Positions 60,564-64,000 of a DNA stretch of 64,000 nucleotides are shown here, piece after piece. Source of the DNA: Endozoicomonas sp965198415 (GTDB lineage: Bacteria; Pseudomonadota; Gammaproteobacteria; Pseudomonadales; Endozoicomonadaceae); assembly GCA_965198415.1 (NCBI GenBank), contig CBDAPN010000028.1, forward strand, positions 496,001-560,000. The letters run 5' to 3'. The notes under the pieces are model-generated. The model saw only the letters and a list, made by a program, of their open reading frames with translations. It was not told where the DNA came from and ran no database searches. The position numbers and the translations under genes were made by a program. Every line of letters starts with the position of its first letter. Within the stretch, counting starts at the first letter, position 1.

Positions 60564-62336
60564 TTAAAAGTTTACGCCCATGCTAAAGGAAGCAAAGTCA
60601 CGATCTTTTGCGTTGTTGTATTTGCCACCCCAAAAGTTGGTCATGGAGAGGGAGGCCGTGTACTTATTGAGGTAATCCGCATTCAGGCTCACGGTCATGG
60701 CTCGGCGGCCTTCCAGAAATACCCCGGTGGCGGAAAAGCCATGCACATCATGGGAAAACGCCAGCGCCGGTTTCAGGTTGACCCCGGCAAACACATTGCT
60801 GTAATTGAGTTTGGCCCTTGCCCGATAGCCCCAGGAGCTGGTGGTTACATAGCCATTATTGGTGCAGTCGTTGCCGGCATTGACTCCCCCGGCAATCGCG
60901 CACCCTTCACCGAGGCCAAATACCGGGTCACGGCGGTAACGTGCCTTGGCGTTATCGGGTAGGGCATCAATATGGCTGTAACCCACTTCACCCACCAACG
61001 TAAGACGACCAGCGCCGAGTACCTGTTCTACAAAGTGAATCATGGTCAGCTGTGCCTGAGTGACTTTGTGCCGGTCATGGCCGATGATGCCGCCCGGAGA
61101 CATACGTGGAGCGAGAACCCCCGCAGCCCCGGCATTGAGGGCGCCGATTAACTGATCGGTGGAATTCAGTTGTACAGGTTGGTTGGAGCGATGACTGATT
61201 TCACCGGCCAGAGAGGTATCACCTACGGTGGTGGAAAAACTCAGTCCGTAGATGCGAATATCTTCTGGGTAATCCATGAAGTATCTTGAGTTCACGATGT
61301 CGCTAGGGCCCTGTCCGGTAACCGTGCTGAACAAAGGCGCACGACTGTGGATGTTCATAAAGTAAGCGCCGATTTCAGTGTCATTGAGTTGTGCCGCGTA
61401 ATAACGGGCAGCGAGACCAAACTGACCACTGTCTTTTGCCTTATTATCTTTTCCTCGTCGTACGTAAACGCCACCATTAAACGCTTGTTCATCGGTCAAT
61501 TGGCTGCCGCTAATCGTCAAAACGTTACATCCGGGTGCGGCTGGGTCCGAGGTAGAGAAAAAGGTGCCGCAACCGTCAATCACCGACTCCTGCCACTGCA
61601 ACTGATAGAAACTTTCTAAGGTGAGGTTGTCAGTTGGCATCAGGCTAGCGTAAATCATATTTACAGGGAGCAAGCCCTCTTTAATCTCCGCGCCCGGGCG
61701 GCGAAACGCATTGACATCTACCGGATTAATCGCGTTTACACCGCCGCGAATGAACGTGCTTTCACCCCAGCTGACGACCTGCTTGCCAAGGCGTAAATCC
61801 AGCGGTATTGAACCAAGGTCAAAGTAGCCATGCACATAGGCATCAAGCAGGGCGACACCGGAGAACTTGGCCAGATCATCAAAGGCTGTATCGTCGAGGG
61901 TCTTGCGGGAGCGGGAATCACCGTAGCCGGTAGGCCCATGGCCGTGATTCATGACCTTTTTTTCCAGTACCCGGTCGTACCAATACTTGCCGCGCAAAAA
62001 TAGACCGTAATCATGATAAGTCAACGATAAGTCGTGGACACCCTTAACTATCTCCGAAAAGGTGTCGCCTTTATCGAAGTTTTGCTTGCCATCATCGGTG
62101 GTACTGCTGAAACCACTGCCATCACCTTTGGTGCCGCCATTGCCCATAGAGATGTAGCGCTTATCGGCATCTTCGAGTGCCCAACTGGCACCAATAGAAA
62201 GCTGAGAATTAAAACTGCCCTCAACCTCACCGATGGTAAATGCCTGGGCAGAGGCTTGTTGGGCGGTAATGATTGAGATAGCGAACGCGAGCGAACGTCC
62301 TAGCCTGAACGGCTGCTTTGTTCTGAGTGAAGGCAT
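60564..62336 (-). CDS. DUF1302 family outer-membrane protein
   Basis: 590 aa with signal peptide (LAFAISIITAQQASAQAF), then beta-barrel-like sequence ending in an aromatic C-terminus (FASFSMGVNF). LRLGKQVVSWGESTFIRGGVNAINPVDVNAFRRPG is the DUF1302 signature. Presumed outer-membrane channel partner of the DUF1329 protein. Confidence 0.92.
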   Translation of the reverse strand: MPSLRTKQPFRLGRSLAFAISIITAQQASAQAFTIGEVEGSFNSQLSIGASWALEDADKRYISMGNGGTKGDGSGFSSTTDDGKQNFDKGDTFSEIVKGVHDLSLTYHDYGLFLRGKYWYDRVLEKKVMNHGHGPTGYGDSRSRKTLDDTAFDDLAKFSGVALLDAYVHGYFDLGSIPLDLRLGKQVVSWGESTFIRGGVNAINPVDVNAFRRPGAEIKEGLLPVNMIYASLMPTDNLTLESFYQLQWQESVIDGCGTFFSTSDPAAPGCNVLTISGSQLTDEQAFNGGVYVRRGKDNKAKDSGQFGLAARYYAAQLNDTEIGAYFMNIHSRAPLFSTVTGQGPSDIVNSRYFMDYPEDIRIYGLSFSTTVGDTSLAGEISHRSNQPVQLNSTDQLIGALNAGAAGVLAPRMSPGGIIGHDRHKVTQAQLTMIHFVEQVLGAGRLTLVGEVGYSHIDALPDNAKARYRRDPVFGLGEGCAIAGGVNAGNDCTNNGYVTTSSWGYRARAKLNYSNVFAGVNLKPALAFSHDVHGFSATGVFLEGRRAMTVSLNADYLNKYTASLSMTNFWGGKYNNAKDRDFASFSMGVNF

Positions 62337-62671
62337 GGGGAGATGTGTTCCGTTATTGTTATTGTTTTTTCACCGGAATCTGGTGCTTTGCAGCACCAAC
62401 AAACCAGAGAGTCTACGACTACTGCAGTCTGTCTTGAGGTTGTCTAACACGACAATAATCGTTATACAACCTTAACTAACGTAAAATTGCAACACAATTT
62501 AGCATTTTGGAATCAGTTTTTGTCATAGACTTATTTTCACGATCAACATAGAATCACATTCCAAAAGGGTATAAATGAATACGAATTCTAAAACCAAACC
62601 CTTTTCCCAAAGGGCTTTACCCTGAGGTTCGCAGTACTCAAATAAAAATAAAAAAGACTGCAGAGGCGCCA
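62337..62671. other. Divergent promoter region between DUF1302 and YCF48 genes
   Basis: AT-rich; one CCCTTT/AAAGGG hairpin near 62601-62616 and an SD-like GAGG before the YCF48 start. No gene supported. Confidence 0.5.
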
Positions 62672-63643
62672 ATGATTTTCAATTTCTCAAGAGCCAATTT
62701 ACAGACCAAAAAAGTGCTGCGTACCTTGGCACTGGCCGGCTCCTTAATTCCCGCTGTTACAACATCCCAAGAGCCCGATTACGCCATTACCAGCAACAAG
62801 GCACAACATTCTCTGCTGCTGGATATCATCCGTACACCTCAGCAAAACCGCATCATTACTGTAGGCGACCGTGGTCATATTCTCTATTCGGACGACGATG
62901 GAAGTATTTGGCAACAAGCAACGGTGCCGACGCAACAATTGCTGACTGCCGTTTATTTTCCAACACCCTTGACCGGGTATGCCGTTGGCCACGATGCCTT
63001 GATATTGAAAACCACAGACGGCGGTCACAGCTGGCAAATCATTTATCAAGATCGTGAGCTTGAAGCCCCGTTGCTTGATGTCTGGTTTGCCAATGAACAT
63101 GACGGCGTCGCCGTTGGCGCTTTTGGCGCCATCCTCACTACCAACGATGGCGGCGCTACCTGGGTTGATCGCACCGGTGATCTGGATAACGAGGAAGGTT
63201 TCCACTACAACGCCATCACCAGCGATGGCGAGGGTAATCTCTGGCTGGTGGGAGAGGCGGGGTTACTGTTTCACTCTCGCGATGGCGCCAACCAGTGGCG
63301 TCGGCTGCAAAGCCCCTATCAGGGCAGCCTATTTGGTGTAACAGCCAGCGATAAGAAAGTGATTATCCACGGTCTGCTTGGCAACGCTTTTGTCAGCACT
63401 GACCAAGGCCTTAACTGGCAACCCGTCAACACCCGTCTGACCAAAACACTGTTTGGTTCAATCACCCGCAAAAACGGCAAAACCATTCTGGTTGGCAGTG
63501 CTGGTGCGATTGTCCGGGAAGCTCGGGAGAGTGAGTGGGCAGCTAATATCCGGGAGGGGCGATTGCTGTTGAACGCCTTAACGGAAACCAACAATGGCGA
63601 CCTGCTGGCCGTTGGGCAGGGGGGAATTCATCGCTTGAAATAG
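62672..63643 (+). CDS. YCF48/HCF136-like beta-propeller protein
   Basis: 323 aa. A possible signal peptide (LRTLALAGSLIPAVTTSQE) and at least five sialidase/BNR-type repeats (ITVGDRGHILYSDDDGSIWQ, AVGHDALILKTTDGGHSWQ, AVGAFGAILTTNDGGATW). In bacteria with DUF1302/DUF1329/MMPL, a YCF48 protein precedes the MMPL transporter. Likely periplasmic accessory factor. Confidence 0.88.
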   Translation: MIFNFSRANLQTKKVLRTLALAGSLIPAVTTSQEPDYAITSNKAQHSLLLDIIRTPQQNRIITVGDRGHILYSDDDGSIWQQATVPTQQLLTAVYFPTPLTGYAVGHDALILKTTDGGHSWQIIYQDRELEAPLLDVWFANEHDGVAVGAFGAILTTNDGGATWVDRTGDLDNEEGFHYNAITSDGEGNLWLVGEAGLLFHSRDGANQWRRLQSPYQGSLFGVTASDKKVIIHGLLGNAFVSTDQGLNWQPVNTRLTKTLFGSITRKNGKTILVGSAGAIVREARESEWAANIREGRLLLNALTETNNGDLLAVGQGGIHRLK

Positions 63644-63707
63644 TGGCTGTTTTGAATAATTGGTCTGTATGGAATTGCATAATAAAAATTAAATCAAGGT
63701 TTTGCCC

Positions 63708-64000
63708 ATGTCGCCCCAAGCTCTGGAAAAGCTCATCTTTAATAACCGGCTAACGGTCTGTTTGCTGTTTTTGTTCGTTACCGCTGTTTTAACCTGGCAA
63801 ATCATGACCGGATTGCGAGTGGATGCCAGCTTTCAAAAAATGATCCCGATGCAGCACCCGTTTATTCAGAATATGTTCCAGTTTATGGAGCGTTCTGGTA
63901 ACACCATTCGTATCGCCGTGAAAAATAATGAAGGTGATATTTTTGATCCCGCCTATATGGAAAACCTGAAAAAAATTGGTGATGAAGTTTTCTTTTTGCA
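63708..64000 (+). CDS. MMPL/RND family transporter, 3'-truncated by window edge
   Basis: The first 97 codons. MSPQALEKLIFNNRLTVCLL, then an N-terminal helix, then DASFQKMIPMQHPFIQNMFQF is typical of the RND proteins of the DUF1302/DUF1329 cluster. AAGG lies 8 nt before ATG. The rest is outside the window. Confidence 0.85.
   Translation, partial: MSPQALEKLIFNNRLTVCLLFLFVTAVLTWQIMTGLRVDASFQKMIPMQHPFIQNMFQFMERSGNTIRIAVKNNEGDIFDPAYMENLKKIGDEVFFL

Noticed and set aside
59648..60962. Two long forward open frames opposite the DUF1329/DUF1302 genes
   Set aside because: Both are antisense to strongly supported genes and start without SD.

Overview
The window looks like chromosome from a marine, probably host-associated gammaproteobacterium. 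The evidence is the core gene order (prs-rplY-pth-ychF, metG/apbC, gatBAC/mreBCD-maf-rng-yhdP), a Na+/H+ antiporter of the NhaD type, a nickel superoxide dismutase, an NSS sodium symporter, and a DUF1302/DUF1329/YCF48/MMPL cluster common in marine Pseudomonadales/Cellvibrionales relatives. The genus cannot be named from this sequence alone. Most of the window is ordinary, mid-GC housekeeping DNA with short operons.

Layout. 1-5350: 5'-truncated prs, rplY, pth, a Ddl-type ligase, ychF and two tRNA-Met/tRNA-Gln pairs. 5350-11730: an orphan secreted protein, an Lrp-type regulator, a possible structured RNA ending in a strong terminator, yfcA, a cardiolipin synthase, a PA4642-like protein and a serine-type transporter. 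11730-19790: an AT-rich island (see below). 19846-25840: metG, a DnaT-like protein and a replication-P-like protein upstream of apbC, a flavodoxin-fold oxidoreductase and a CBS protein. 25873-31020: ald, a secreted PI-PLC-X protein with a Vps62-like C-terminus, and a PuuB-like oxidase. 30720-34192: a NiSOD operon (minus strand) diverging from fagA-like/fumC (plus strand) across a Fur-box-like site, consistent with an iron-starvation response. 34194-40861: cutA, a YbaK deacylase, nhaD, a PagL-like protein and gatCAB. 40862-41649: decayed transposase remnants. 41650-50423: mreBCD, maf, rng, yhdP. 50681-57524: an ArsJ/GAPDH organoarsenical pair, a Mip/FkpA-like FKBP lipoprotein, an NSS symporter and udp. 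57635-64000: yqhD-like alcohol dehydrogenase, then the DUF1329/DUF1302 and YCF48/MMPL genes.

The most unusual part is 11909-19629. It holds three tandem paralogues of a lysine-rich, coiled-coil protein family with no Sec signal, each preceded by the same ~206-bp upstream repeat. Two carry C-terminal tyrosine-motif arrays that resemble animal phosphotyrosine docking sites: EPIY(D/Y), YDEP, YQNV, YxxM, and a perfect ITAM spacing YTEL-x7-YAAL followed by four YDVL repeats, then a Pro/Arg tail. I infer a family of EPIYA-class translocated effectors aimed at host tyrosine-kinase signalling. The first gene is split by a single extra base inside its repeats. The second is truncated at the edge of a RAYT-type (TnpA_REP) element flanked by oppositely oriented GGACACC/GGTGTCC arrays. 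The third is intact. Whether the proteins are secreted or phosphorylated cannot be seen from sequence.
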